Positions 27,893-37,098 are shown, numbered from the stretch's first letter. The stretch is DNA of 64,000 nt from Sphingomonas sp. 35-24ZXX (GCF_000786215.1 NZ_JROG01000003.1:124001-188000); one strand, 5' to 3'. Notes: generated by a model not told the origin, from the sequence alone. Numbers and translations are program-made.

Positions 27893-30800
27893 GGCTGATT
27901 GCCCTCCAGCACGGGCTGGTCGGTTGCAGGGGGTGTCGGATCGTCCTTGCCGCGACGCGCTGACCAGGACTTGATCCGCTCCTCCATCGTCCGCACCATC
28001 ACATAGAAGGCAGGCGTGAACAGCAGACCGAAGATCGTCACGCCGATCATGCCGAAGAACACCGCGATGCCGAGTGCCTGGCGCATTTCCGCGCCGGGTC
28101 CGCTCGAAATCACCAGGGGCAGCACGCCCAGGATGAACGCGAGCGAGGTCATCAGGATCGGGCGCAGGCGCTGGGCGGCGGCGTGGCGCGCCGCCTCCAG
28201 CACCGACTGGCCATGGTCCTCGTTGTGCTTGGCGAACTCGACGATCAGGATCGCGTTCTTGGCGGCAAGGCCGATCAGCACGACCAGGCCGATCTGGGTG
28301 AGAATGTTGTTGTCCCGCCCCATCAGATTGACCCCGAGAATCGCCGCCAGCAGACACATCGGCACGATCAGGATCACCGCCAGCGGCAGCACCAGGCTTT
28401 CATATTGTGCGGCGAGCAGCAGGAAGACGAAGACTACGCCGAGCAGGAACACCAGGGTGCCGGTATTGCCTGCGGCGCGCTGCTGGAAGGCCAGCTCGGT
28501 CCACTCATAGTCAAACCCCTGCGGCAGCACCTTCTGTGCAAGCTGCTCCATCGTGTCGAGCGACTGGCCGCTCGAATAGCCGGGCAGCGTATCGCCCTGC
28601 AGTTCGGCGGAGCGATAGAGGTTGTAGCGCACGACGCGATAGGCGCCCGAGTCGTTGCGCAGGCTCATCACCGCATCGAGCGGCACCATCTGCCCGGTCG
28701 AGGACCGGGTCCGCAGACGGCCGATATCGGATACGTCGTCGCGATAGGGGGCATCGGCCTGGGCGGTGACTCGGAAGGTGCGGCCCAGGAAGTTGAAGTC
28801 GTTGATATAGCTCGAACCCAGATAGGTGCCGAGCGTCGAGAAGATGTTCTCCACCGGCACGCCCAGTTGCTCGGCCTGCGCGCGGTCGATGTCCGCGAAC
28901 AGCCGCGGGGTGCGGGTGTTGAAGGTGGTGAAGGCTCCCGCGATGCCTTCGGTCTGGTTGGCCGCGCCCATCATCGCAAAGGCTGCGCCTTCGAGCGCCG
29001 GAAGTCCGGCATTGCCGCGATCCTCGATAATCATCTTGAAGCCGCCGCCGGTGCCAAGGCCTGCGACCGGGGGAGGCGCGATAACGAGGATGCTGCCCGC
29101 GGTGATTCGCGACATCGCCCCGCGCAGTTCGTTGGCGACATCATCAGCCGAAATCCGCGTTCCTGCAGGTTTCAGCGTGATGAAGATCGCTGCGGCGTTG
29201 GGCGCGTTGGTGAAGGTTGCGCCATCAAACCCGGCAAAGGCGATGGTGCTGATCACCGAACCGTTCTTGAGTGCGATCCCTTGCGCTTCCTCCAGCGCCG
29301 CAGTGGTGCGCTGCAGCGATGCGCCCGGAGGCATCTGCACGACGCCGATCAGATAGCCCTGATCCTGCGCGGGGATAAAGCCCGCAGGCGTGGCGGTAAA
29401 GCGCCAGCCGGCAATCGCAATGAGGATGAGATAGGCGATGCCCATGAACATCAGGCTGCGAATGGTGCGCGCGGTCAGTCGTCCATAGCGTTCCGACAGC
29501 TTGGCAAAGCCGCGGTTGAAGCCGCGCGCAAAGCGGGTTCCCCATCCGCGCCAGCCAGGCGCCGGCGCGTCTTCGCCATGCGTGCGGGGACGCAGCAGCA
29601 AGGCGGCCAGCGCGGGCGAGAGCGTCAGCGAAACGAAAGCCGAAAAGGCGGTGGCGCCGGCAATGGTCACGGCAAACTGCTGGTAGAACGCGCCAGAGAT
29701 TCCGGGGATGAAGGCGGTGGGGATGAACACGCCGCACAGCACCAGGGCAATCGCGATCAGCGCGCCCGACACCTCGTCCATCGTCTTGTGGGCGGCATCG
29801 AACGGGCTCAGCCCTTCTTCCTCCATCAGCCGCTCGACATTCTCGACCACGACGATCGCGTCGTCGACGACAATGCCGATGGCCAGGACCATGCCGAACA
29901 ACGACAGGCTGTTGAGCGAGAAGCCCAGCGCCGCGAGCACCGCAATCGCGCCTGCCAGCGCAATCGGGATCGCGATGATCGGGATGATCGCAGCACGCCA
30001 GCTTTGCAGGAACAGCAGAACGACGATGGCCACCAGGATGATCGCTTCGACCAGCGTATCCTGCACCGCGGCGATTGAGGCTTCGACATAGGTCGTGGGG
30101 TTATAGGGAATGGTATAAGCCATGCCCGGCGGGAAATCCTTCGACGCGCGCTCGAGCTCGTCTTCGACCGCCTTGGCAACGGTCAGCGCGTTCGATCCGG
30201 GAAGCTGCGAGATGACCAAGGCGACGGTGGGCTTGCCGCTGGCAAAGGCGTTGACGCTATAGTCCTGCGCGCCAAGTTCGATCCGCGCGACATCAGCGAG
30301 GCGGGTCAGCGCCAAGCCTTCGCGCTTGATGACAATCTGGCCGAACTCTTCGGGCGTGCTCAGCCGTCCCTGGGTCTGGACGCCCAGCTGGAATGCCGTT
30401 CCGCCCGTATTGAACGGGGGCTGGCCGATCGATCCGGCAGACACCTGCGCGTTCTGCGCACGGATCTTGCCGACGATCTCATCGACCGTCAGATTGCGCG
30501 CCGCGGCGAGATCGGGGTCGATCCACACACGCATGTTGTAATCACGCCCGCCGAACAGCCGCGCCGCGCCGATGCCGTCGATGCGCGATATCCGGTCGAT
30601 GATCTGGAGCGTGGCATAGTTGGAGATATAGGGCTGGGTCAGCGATCCATCGGGCGAGAAGAAGTTGGCGACCAGCAGCAGGTCGGGCGAGTTCTTGCGC
30701 ACGGTAACGCCGATCTGGCGGACTTCCTGCGGCAGGCGCGGTTCGGCGCTGCTGACGCGGTTCTGGACCAGCACCTGCGCCTGGTCGACATCGGTGCCCT

Positions 30801-31092
30801 GCGCGAATGTGACGGTGATTGCGAGATTGCCGTCGCCGGTCGACGAGGACGACATGTAGAGCATGTCCTCGACGCCGTTGATCGATTCCTCGAGCGGCGC
30901 TGCGACCACATCGGCGATCGTTTCGGCGCTGGCTCCGGGGAAGCTGGCGCTGACCACCACCGTCGGCGGTGCGATTTCCGGATATTGCGACACGGGCAGC
31001 GTCGGATAGGCGACCACGCCGAAGATGACGACCAGGATCGAGAGGACCGCCGCGAAGATCGGGCGGTCGATACAGAAATGGGCAATGCGCAT
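27889..31092 (-). CDS. RND multidrug efflux permease (AcrB/HAE1 family)
   Basis: The 1067-residue inner-membrane transporter has twelve predicted helices, two large periplasmic loops, the opening FCIDRPIFAAVLSILVVIFG, PVSQYPEIAPPTVVVSASFPGA, and the proton-relay Asp pair IVVDDAIVVVENVERLMEE in helix 4. It exports hydrophobic compounds in exchange for protons. It sits between its adaptor and channel genes and is 4 bases from the adaptor stop region. The exact substrates cannot be predicted. Confidence 0.95.
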   Translation of the reverse strand: MRIAHFCIDRPIFAAVLSILVVIFGVVAYPTLPVSQYPEIAPPTVVVSASFPGASAETIADVVAAPLEESINGVEDMLYMSSSSTGDGNLAITVTFAQGTDVDQAQVLVQNRVSSAEPRLPQEVRQIGVTVRKNSPDLLLVANFFSPDGSLTQPYISNYATLQIIDRISRIDGIGAARLFGGRDYNMRVWIDPDLAAARNLTVDEIVGKIRAQNAQVSAGSIGQPPFNTGGTAFQLGVQTQGRLSTPEEFGQIVIKREGLALTRLADVARIELGAQDYSVNAFASGKPTVALVISQLPGSNALTVAKAVEDELERASKDFPPGMAYTIPYNPTTYVEASIAAVQDTLVEAIILVAIVVLLFLQSWRAAIIPIIAIPIALAGAIAVLAALGFSLNSLSLFGMVLAIGIVVDDAIVVVENVERLMEEEGLSPFDAAHKTMDEVSGALIAIALVLCGVFIPTAFIPGISGAFYQQFAVTIAGATAFSAFVSLTLSPALAALLLRPRTHGEDAPAPGWRGWGTRFARGFNRGFAKLSERYGRLTARTIRSLMFMGIAYLILIAIAGWRFTATPAGFIPAQDQGYLIGVVQMPPGASLQRTTAALEEAQGIALKNGSVISTIAFAGFDGATFTNAPNAAAIFITLKPAGTRISADDVANELRGAMSRITAGSILVIAPPPVAGLGTGGGFKMIIEDRGNAGLPALEGAAFAMMGAANQTEGIAGAFTTFNTRTPRLFADIDRAQAEQLGVPVENIFSTLGTYLGSSYINDFNFLGRTFRVTAQADAPYRDDVSDIGRLRTRSSTGQMVPLDAVMSLRNDSGAYRVVRYNLYRSAELQGDTLPGYSSGQSLDTMEQLAQKVLPQGFDYEWTELAFQQRAAGNTGTLVFLLGVVFVFLLLAAQYESLVLPLAVILIVPMCLLAAILGVNLMGRDNNILTQIGLVVLIGLAAKNAILIVEFAKHNEDHGQSVLEAARHAAAQRLRPILMTSLAFILGVLPLVISSGPGAEMRQALGIAVFFGMIGVTIFGLLFTPAFYVMVRTMEERIKSWSARRGKDDPTPPATDQPVLEGNQP

Positions 31093-31096
31093 CGAC

Positions 31097-32293
31097 TTAG
31101 CTCGCCGTTGCCTGGGCCGGGGCCGGGGCAGAGATGGGCTGCGAAATCGGTGCGTCGTCCTTGGCGCGGGCCTTGATCTGGCCCTTGCGCGGGGTGACCA
31201 CCATGCCGGGCTGCATGCGTGCCAGACCGTCGATCACGATGCGTTCTGTGGGGGCGATCCCTTCGCGGATCACCCGCAGGCCCTCGACCATCGGCCCGGT
31301 CTGCACAGGACGCGGCGACACCTTGTTGTCCTTGCCCAGCACGAAGACAAGCTTGCGCGTCTGGTCGGTCATGATCGCCTCGTCGGGCACCAGCATCGCC
31401 CGGTAGGTGCCCGATCCCAGCAACCGCGCGCGGCCGAACATGCCGGGAACGAGGAACCCGTTAGGATTGTCGACCATGGCATAAGCGGTGATCGTGCCCG
31501 TTTCGGGGCTGATGCCGTTGTTCAGGAATTCCATCCTGCCGCGCCAGCGGAAATTCGGCTCGTCGGCGAGCTGGATCTCGACCGGGTTGGCCGCATAGCG
31601 CGAACTCTTGCGTTCGCCGCCGGCATCCTGCCGGATGTACTTGAGGTAGAAAGCCTCTGCGCCGTCGAAGCTGAAGCGGATGGGGTTGATGCGAACGATC
31701 CGGGTGAGTTCGGTCTGGCCGGCCGTGACGAAATCGCCGACATCGACCATGCGATTGGAGACACGGCCGGAAATCGGGGCGCGCACTTCGGTAAAGGAGA
31801 GGTCGAGCTGAGCCGATTGCCGCCGCGCCTGAGCGGCTGCCAGCGAGGCGCGCGCGGTCCGCAGGTTTGCTGCGAGCGTATCGGCCTCTTCCTTGCTGAT
31901 CGCATCGAAGCTGACCAATTCGGTGCCCCGCGAAGCCTGGGCCTGCGCATTGGCGAGCGAGGCACGGGCACTGGCGACGCTGGCATCGGCTTCGGCGAGG
32001 GCCGCTCGGAAAGGCCGCTGGTCGATCACGAACAGGAGGTCACCCTTGCCGACATCGCGCCCGTCGCGAAAGGCGACGCGCGAAATCGGACCGGAAACGC
32101 GGGCGACGAGCTGGACGTCCTCATCCGCGGTGAAGCGCCCGATATATTCATCCCAGTCGACGACCGTGCGCTGGAGAGGCACAGCAACCGTAGCGGCAGG
32201 TGGCGGGGGAGGGGGCGGCGGCTCTGAACCGCAGGCGCTGACCAGCAACGCCAACGTTGCTACGATAAGCGCGCATCTGGGGGGGACGCGCAT
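31097..32293 (-). CDS. RND efflux periplasmic adaptor lipoprotein (AcrA-like)
   Basis: The 398-residue protein has a lipoprotein signal (LLVSAC), a Pro-rich stretch (eight prolines in a row), the lipoyl/hairpin/beta-barrel layout of AcrA (RVSGPISRVAFRDGRDVGKGDLLFVID; LDLSFTEVRAPISGRVSNR), and a Pro/Ala-rich tail. I chose ATG 32293 (MRVPPRCAL) with GGAG 6 bases upstream; a frame from 32371 would begin in the regulatory region. It is the first gene of the three-gene efflux operon, and the operator-like inverted repeats lie just upstream. Confidence 0.93.
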   Translation of the reverse strand: MRVPPRCALIVATLALLVSACGSEPPPPPPPPAATVAVPLQRTVVDWDEYIGRFTADEDVQLVARVSGPISRVAFRDGRDVGKGDLLFVIDQRPFRAALAEADASVASARASLANAQAQASRGTELVSFDAISKEEADTLAANLRTARASLAAAQARRQSAQLDLSFTEVRAPISGRVSNRMVDVGDFVTAGQTELTRIVRINPIRFSFDGAEAFYLKYIRQDAGGERKSSRYAANPVEIQLADEPNFRWRGRMEFLNNGISPETGTITAYAMVDNPNGFLVPGMFGRARLLGSGTYRAMLVPDEAIMTDQTRKLVFVLGKDNKVSPRPVQTGPMVEGLRVIREGIAPTERIVIDGLARMQPGMVVTPRKGQIKARAKDDAPISQPISAPAPAQATAS

Positions 32294-32313
32294 GGGTGAC
32301 TCCGGGAATTGAT

Positions 32314-32404
32314 ATTGCACTGCAATAAAATGAAGGAAAGGGGCCGCGGCGTCCAGATAAAAAAGTTGCAAAAAACAACTAATCTATGTTTATTTTTTGC
32401 AACT
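32314..32404. promoter_or_regulatory. Inverted-repeat operator region between the RND pump and folE
   Basis: Two TTGCA/TGCAA elements lie here. ATTGCA-C-TGCAAT (32314-32326) is a 13-bp palindrome about 20 bp before the adaptor start. A perfect 12-bp inverted repeat, AGTTGCAAAAAA (32364-32375) and its complement (32393-32404), encloses 17 A+T-rich bases. On the plus strand, TTGCAA (32366-32371) and TTTATT (32389-32394) are 17 bases apart and could be the folE promoter. No TetR- or MarR-type regulator gene is adjacent. Confidence 0.55.
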
Positions 32405-32577
32405 ACGCTTCGCCAACTCGCAATTGCGGGCTTTGTTCCGCGAAAACGCGTATGCTGTGCCAGTGCGCTGCGCCAATGCAGGCTTCGACCATGGCACCAC
32501 TGGCCCGGCCATGGTTGTACAGCCGGGTGGCGGTACCTATCTGTCCGCCCGGTTCGCATAAAAAGGGGGATTGCCTG

Positions 32578-33192
32578 ATGCTGTATCATGATGCCGATGA
32601 TGACAATGATCTGTCCGAGAAAGGCAAGATTCCCGTTCCGCACGATGTGCAGCAGGCCATCGTCACATTGCTGCGCTGGACGGGCGACGATCCCGACCGC
32701 GAGGGTCTTCGCGATACGCCGCTGCGCGTGGCGCGTGCCTGGAAGGAATATTGCTCGGGCTATGACGATGACCCCAGCGTCCATCTGAGCCGGACGTTCG
32801 AAGAGGTCGGCGGCTATGACGAGCTGGTTCTGCTGAAGGCCATTCCGTTTCAGTCACATTGCGAACACCATATGGCGCCGATCATCGGCAAGGCTTCGAT
32901 CGCCTACATGCCGCGCGATCGTGTGGTCGGCATTTCCAAGCTCGCGCGCGTGCTGCACGGCTATTCGCGCCGTCTGCAGGTACAAGAGCGACTGACCGCC
33001 GAAGTGGCGGCCTGCATCTGGGAACATCTCAATCCGCATGGCGTGGCTGTCGTCATCGAGGCCAGCCATAGCTGCATGACCGCACGCGGCGTGCGGACGC
33101 CTGGGGTGAGCATGATCACCAGCCGCCTGCTGGGCTGCTTCCTCGACGATCATCGCTCGCGCGAAGAGGTGATGAGCCTGATGGGCTATTGA
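32578..33192 (+). CDS. folE: GTP cyclohydrolase I
   Basis: FolE opens the GTP ring to give dihydroneopterin triphosphate, the first step of folate synthesis. The 204-residue protein shows the zinc ligands in SHCEHHMAPIIGKASIAY and SHSCMTARGV, GKIPVPHDVQQAIVTLLRW, and ISKLARVLHGYSRRLQVQERLT. I chose ATG 32578 because AAAAGGGGGA lies 7 bases upstream; an in-frame extension to 32386 would run through the A+T-rich operator region. It is divergent from the efflux operon; folP lies far away at 61.2 kb. Confidence 0.97.
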   Translation: MLYHDADDDNDLSEKGKIPVPHDVQQAIVTLLRWTGDDPDREGLRDTPLRVARAWKEYCSGYDDDPSVHLSRTFEEVGGYDELVLLKAIPFQSHCEHHMAPIIGKASIAYMPRDRVVGISKLARVLHGYSRRLQVQERLTAEVAACIWEHLNPHGVAVVIEASHSCMTARGVRTPGVSMITSRLLGCFLDDHRSREEVMSLMGY

Positions 33193-33314
33193 TGCCACCC
33201 AGCCTGTGCAGCGCCTGGTGCGCTGCTGCAACATGGCTGCAACACTGTGAAATCGTGATGTGACATGGCGGGGCTATGCCGGTTGACGACCATCAACCGA
33301 CATAAGGACCCGCC

Positions 33315-34256
33315 ATGACGCTGAATGGACCCCTATCGCCTCCTGCCATCGCCGATGCCCAGCTGCACGATCATGACCATGACGGCGGTCTGGAACACGA
33401 TCTGCAGCAGATCGAGCACATCCGGCTGGGCCGGCGCAACATGCTGGGCTGGATGGCATCGGCAGGTGGCGCTGCCATCATCACGGCCTGTGGCGGTAGC
33501 GGAAGCAGCTCCACGGCATCGACCGTGACCGTGTCTGGCACGACGACCACGACCACCACCACGACGACCACCGCAACCCCGACCCCGAGCCCGACCTCAA
33601 CGACCTGCACCGTCTATGCAGCCGAAACGAACGGGCCCTATCCCGCCGACGGCACCAACACCGCGCCGGGCAGCACATCGAATGTCCTGACGGTCAGCGG
33701 CATCACGCGATCCGACATCCGCTCGAGCTTCATCGGCTCGACAACCGTGGCCGCGGGTGTCCCGGTGACCTTCACGATCACTGTGGTCGATGCCAACAAC
33801 AGCTGCGCGCCGCTGGCTGGCTATGCCGTCTATATCTGGCACGCCGACCGCGATGGTCGCTATTCGCTCTACGACCTTCCGGCGGAGACCTATTTGCGCG
33901 GTCTTCAGGTCACCGATGCCAATGGCCGGTGCACCTTCACCACCATTTTCCCCGGCTGCTATGCCGGGCGCTATCCGCACATCCATTTCGAGCTGTTCAC
34001 CTCGGTGGGCAATGCAACCGCTGGGCGGTTTGCTCGGCTGATTTCGCAGTTCGCCCTGCCCGGAGCAGCGTGCAGCACGGTTTATGCCTCGACCGGTTAC
34101 ACCAGCAGTGCCACCAACTTCCGATCGGTATCGATCGCCAATGATAATGTGTTCAGCGACAACAGCGCCGCGCAGATCACGGCAATGACGATGGCGATGA
34201 CCGGATCGGTGGCGGCAGGCTATACCGCGACCGCCACCGTTGCCATTGCGACCTGA
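33315..34256 (+). CDS. Exported intradiol ring-cleavage dioxygenase-like protein (probable Tat lipoprotein)
   Basis: The 313-residue protein has a His/Asp-rich cytoplasmic lead, a twin-Arg (GRRNMLGWMASAGGAA) hydrophobic signal ending in a lipobox (ITAC, Cys59), a linker with eleven Thr in a row (residues 76-86), then a beta-sandwich of the intradiol dioxygenase type. Candidate iron ligands are Tyr183 (GRYS), Tyr216 (PGCY) and His222/His224 (HIH), all present. Cytosolic relatives cleave catechols; exported ones have little-known substrates. ATG 33315 has AAGGA 6 bases upstream. A response regulator gene starts within 60 bases downstream. Confidence 0.8.
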   Translation: MTLNGPLSPPAIADAQLHDHDHDGGLEHDLQQIEHIRLGRRNMLGWMASAGGAAIITACGGSGSSSTASTVTVSGTTTTTTTTTTTATPTPSPTSTTCTVYAAETNGPYPADGTNTAPGSTSNVLTVSGITRSDIRSSFIGSTTVAAGVPVTFTITVVDANNSCAPLAGYAVYIWHADRDGRYSLYDLPAETYLRGLQVTDANGRCTFTTIFPGCYAGRYPHIHFELFTSVGNATAGRFARLISQFALPGAACSTVYASTGYTSSATNFRSVSIANDNVFSDNSAAQITAMTMAMTGSVAAGYTATATVAIAT

Positions 34257-34311
34257 CATCGCCGCCATGATGGTTGCATCGCCCGCAAGGCCGGGCAATG
34301 GTGATGCCATC

Positions 34312-35064
34312 ATGGCAGGCGAAACCATTCTTGTCGTCGATGACGATGCTTCGTTGCGTGACCTGATTTGCGGCTATCTGGCCGACAATGGGTATCAGGT
34401 GCATGCGGCTGCGGGCGTCGAGGCGATGCGTGGCCTGCTGGGGCAGGGTGATCCCGATCGGGCCATTTTCCCCGATCCGGTCATCATGCCCGATCGGATC
34501 ATCATGCCCGATCTGATCATCATGGATGTGATGATGCCCGATGAGGACGGCCTGGCAGGAATGCGCTGGTTGCAGGGCCGGACCACCGCCGCCTGCATCA
34601 TGCTTTCGACCATGGCCGCCGATGTCGACCGGATTGTTGGGCTGGAGCTCGGCGCCGACGATTACATCGCCAAGCCGTGCAACCCCCGCGAACTTTTGGC
34701 GAGGGTGCGGGCAGTCCTGCGGCGCAGGCAGGTCAGCACGACAGCACAAGTCGCACCGCCAGAACCTGCCGGATGGACGTTCGATACCCGCAGCTGGCAG
34801 CTGATTGCGCCGGATGGCAGCTGTCCTGAGCTGTCGAAGAACGATCTGCGGCTCCTGCTCGCGCTGGTCGACGCCGATGGGCGCGTGCTGTCGCGCGATC
34901 AGTTGATCGCGCAGCTCGATCCCGACATGGACAATTTCGATCGTGCCATCGACGTTCAGGTGAGCCGGCTGCGCAAGCGGCTGGCGCTGCATGGTGGCGA
35001 GGGTTTGGTCCGCACGGTGCGGGGCTTCGGCTATGGCCTCGGGCTTGCGATGAAGCGGATCTAG
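34312..35064 (+). CDS. OmpR-family response regulator with an expanded receiver strand
   Basis: The 250-residue protein has a receiver domain (ETILVVDDDASLRDLI, phospho-Asp in IIMDVMMPDEDGL, Lys in DYIAKP) and a C-terminal winged helix (LSRDQLIAQLDPD, RAIDVQVSRLRKRL, VRTVRGFGYGL). Ahead of the phospho-Asp strand is a tandem repeat, PDPVIMPDRIIMPDLIIMD, encoded by 18-bp units. ATG 34312 (MAGETIL) fits the receiver start; ATG 34267 is a possible alternative. The sensor kinase gene starts on the base after its stop codon. Confidence 0.9.
   Translation: MAGETILVVDDDASLRDLICGYLADNGYQVHAAAGVEAMRGLLGQGDPDRAIFPDPVIMPDRIIMPDLIIMDVMMPDEDGLAGMRWLQGRTTAACIMLSTMAADVDRIVGLELGADDYIAKPCNPRELLARVRAVLRRRQVSTTAQVAPPEPAGWTFDTRSWQLIAPDGSCPELSKNDLRLLLALVDADGRVLSRDQLIAQLDPDMDNFDRAIDVQVSRLRKRLALHGGEGLVRTVRGFGYGLGLAMKRI
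34477..34530 (+). repeat. 18-bp in-frame tandem repeat inside the response regulator gene
   Basis: Units at 34477-34494 and 34495-34512 are identical at 16 of 18 bases, both ending ATCATGCCCGAT. A third, more diverged unit follows at 34513, and a further partial copy of ATGCCCGAT begins at 34534. The repeat keeps the frame and adds (I/V)IMPD(R/L) units before the phospho-Asp strand. Confidence 0.8.
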
Positions 35065-36429
35065 ATGGCGCAGGGTTCGGCACTGCTGGGCTGGTGGCAG
35101 CGCAGACCGATTGCCTGGCAGATCTTCATGCTGGTGCTGGCTGCTGTCCTCATGACTGCGGCAGCGATGGTCGCGCTGACCTTTGGCGGGCCTCCCTCAA
35201 GGCCTGCACCGACGCGGGTAGACGAAATCGTGACCGCGCTGCGCACCGGTCGGGCAGCACCGGGAATCGGGCGGCCGATCCATGTCTGGTTGCAGAAGGA
35301 ACTGCCCCCCATCCCGCCAGACCAGATGCGGAGCCCGCGGCTGGAACAGGCGGTCATTGCCGATCTGGGCCGCGCCGCATCGGTGCGGGGCTATAGTTCG
35401 GAAGGGCCCGGTCCGCCGATGCAGCCAGGCGCGATGGTGGATGTGCGCGGCACCGTTACCGTCATCCGGCGCGTGGGCGAGCGCTGGCAGGTGGTGCAGT
35501 CGCGTGATTCAGGCACAGTCCAGCAGTGGTTGCTGACCACGTTTCTGGCAATTCTCGCGGTTCTGGCGCTGATCATGTTTCTTGCTTGGCGCGTGGTGCG
35601 ATCGATCACCCAGCCGCTGCGCGCCATGGCGGCAGCGGCCGATGCGACCCGGGTCGGGCGGCCGTGGAGCCTCGCCCCTGCAACCACCGCGCCTGAGATA
35701 GCCTCGGTCGAGGCCGCGCTCGCTAGCTTTGATGCACGGCACCGCGACCATCTGCGCCAGCAGACTGCGATGCTCGCCGCTGTCGCGCACGATCTTGGCA
35801 CCCCGCTGACCAGGCTGGCTTTCAGGGTCGAAGCGCTTGCCGACAGCCAGCGCAATGCGGCAGGCGATGATATCGCGCTGATGCGCGCACTGATCGGCAA
35901 CTCGCTGGCGCTCGCCCGCAGCACGATGGCGCGGAGCGTTCCGGTCGATCTGTCAGCGCTGGTGGAGGAGGTCGTGTCGGCGAGCTGGCAGCAAGCGTCC
36001 CCGGTCTCGGCGCATTGCGACAGGCGGGCCATGGTGCAGGGTGAGCCGGTGGCCCTGCAATGCCTGGTGCAGAACCTGGTCGATAACATGCAGCGCTATG
36101 CAGGCGGCGGCATCGTGACTCTGGACTGCCGCGACGATCGCTTGGTGTTGCGCGCAGAAGATGAGGGGCCGGGCTTTCCCGTCGCCCTGCTCGGCACCAT
36201 CGGGTCGCCCTTTGTGCGCGGCGACCCCTCGCGCAACGCGCAGACCGGTGGCAGCGGGCTGGGCCTTGCCATCGCGCGCACCATCGCAGAGCGCCACGGC
36301 GGCGGCCTGACGCTGGGTAACAGGGGGGTGGATACCATGGTGGGACGCAATACGGCGGGGGCCGCCAGGGCGGGACGCGGGGCATGGGTAGAGGTCAGCT
36401 TCCCGGCCGGACTTCCGGGCCAGGCATGA
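35065..36429 (+). CDS. Sensor histidine kinase
   Basis: The 454-residue protein has two membrane helices (about 18-40 and 152-175) around a periplasmic domain, a HAMP linker (RSITQPLRAMAAAADATR), a normal H box (AAVAHDLGTPLTRLAFRVEAL), N box (LVQNLVDNMQRYA), G1 (AEDEGPGFP) and G2 (GGSGLGLAIART). It should phosphorylate the response regulator encoded immediately upstream. The stimulus is unknown; the intradiol-like gene at the head of the cluster may be its target. Confidence 0.92.
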   Translation: MAQGSALLGWWQRRPIAWQIFMLVLAAVLMTAAAMVALTFGGPPSRPAPTRVDEIVTALRTGRAAPGIGRPIHVWLQKELPPIPPDQMRSPRLEQAVIADLGRAASVRGYSSEGPGPPMQPGAMVDVRGTVTVIRRVGERWQVVQSRDSGTVQQWLLTTFLAILAVLALIMFLAWRVVRSITQPLRAMAAAADATRVGRPWSLAPATTAPEIASVEAALASFDARHRDHLRQQTAMLAAVAHDLGTPLTRLAFRVEALADSQRNAAGDDIALMRALIGNSLALARSTMARSVPVDLSALVEEVVSASWQQASPVSAHCDRRAMVQGEPVALQCLVQNLVDNMQRYAGGGIVTLDCRDDRLVLRAEDEGPGFPVALLGTIGSPFVRGDPSRNAQTGGSGLGLAIARTIAERHGGGLTLGNRGVDTMVGRNTAGAARAGRGAWVEVSFPAGLPGQA

Positions 36430-36458
36430 AAATGGGCGCGACACTCGGTGCCGCGCCC
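36430..36458 (-). terminator. Terminator between the sensor kinase and peroxiredoxin genes
   Basis: GGGCGCG (36434-36440) pairs with CGCGCCC (36452-36458) around a partly pairing loop. On the minus strand the stem is followed by ATTTTC, so it would end the peroxiredoxin transcript; on the plus strand there is no T tract. Confidence 0.5.
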
Positions 36459-36486
36459 GTATCCTGGCCCGAAGGCGTTTTGCCGA

Positions 36487-36963
36487 TCAGAGCTGGTCGA
36501 GCATGTAATCTGCGCTGCTGACCTTGAAGTCGCCGGGCTCTTCCACGAACAGCTTGTCGACCACGCCGTCCTTCACGACCATTGCGAACCGCTGGCCGCG
36601 CGTGCCCATGCCAAAGCCGCTGCCGTCCATCGTCAGGCCGACCGCTTCAGCGAAATCGGCATTGCCGTCTGCCAGCATGGTGATGGCGTCGGCGCCGGCC
36701 GACTTGCCCCAGGCCCCCATCACGAACGCATCGTTCACCGCGGTGCAGGCGATCTCGTCGACGCCCTTTTCCTTCAGCGCGGCGGCCTTTTCGACAAAGC
36801 CGGGCAGGTGACGGGCCGAGCAGGTCGGCGTGAATGCGCCGGGAACGGAGAACAGGGCCACGGTCTTGCCCGCGAAAAAGTCCTTTGCCTCGACCTGCTG
36901 CGGACCTTCAGCGGTGGCGCGCACGAATTTGGTGTTGGGGATGGTATCGCCGACTTTGATCAT
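36487..36963 (-). CDS. Peroxiredoxin of the Prx5 type
   Basis: The 158-residue thiol peroxidase reduces hydrogen and alkyl peroxides in the cytoplasm. The active-site loop PGAFTPTCSARHLPGF is intact, and the ends TIPNTKF and FGMGTRGQRFAMVVKDGVV are typical for Prx5. I chose ATG 36963 (MIKVGDTIP) with AGGAGA 8 bases upstream. It is divergent from ahcY. Confidence 0.93.
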   Translation of the reverse strand: MIKVGDTIPNTKFVRATAEGPQQVEAKDFFAGKTVALFSVPGAFTPTCSARHLPGFVEKAAALKEKGVDEIACTAVNDAFVMGAWGKSAGADAITMLADGNADFAEAVGLTMDGSGFGMGTRGQRFAMVVKDGVVDKLFVEEPGDFKVSSADYMLDQL

Positions 36964-37080
36964 GTCTCTATCTCCTGCTGGTATCGTAGACCGGGCTGCA
37001 TGTTGTCGCATGGCGGTGGCATTGCAAGGGCGGATGCAGGCTGCAGCGGGAATTCGCAGCGTCCGCCATTGCACACGACA

Positions 37081-37098
37081 TATAAAGGAATCTTTATA
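37081..37098. promoter_or_regulatory. TATAAAG-GAAT-CTTTATA palindrome upstream of ahcY
   Basis: A 7-bp perfect inverted repeat with a 4-base centre lies in the A+T-rich part of the ahcY upstream region, about 90 bp before the start codon. ArsR-family repressors of the methionine cycle (SahR-type) bind palindromes of broadly this form ahead of ahcY and met genes in some Proteobacteria. The link to such a protein is inference. Confidence 0.45.
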
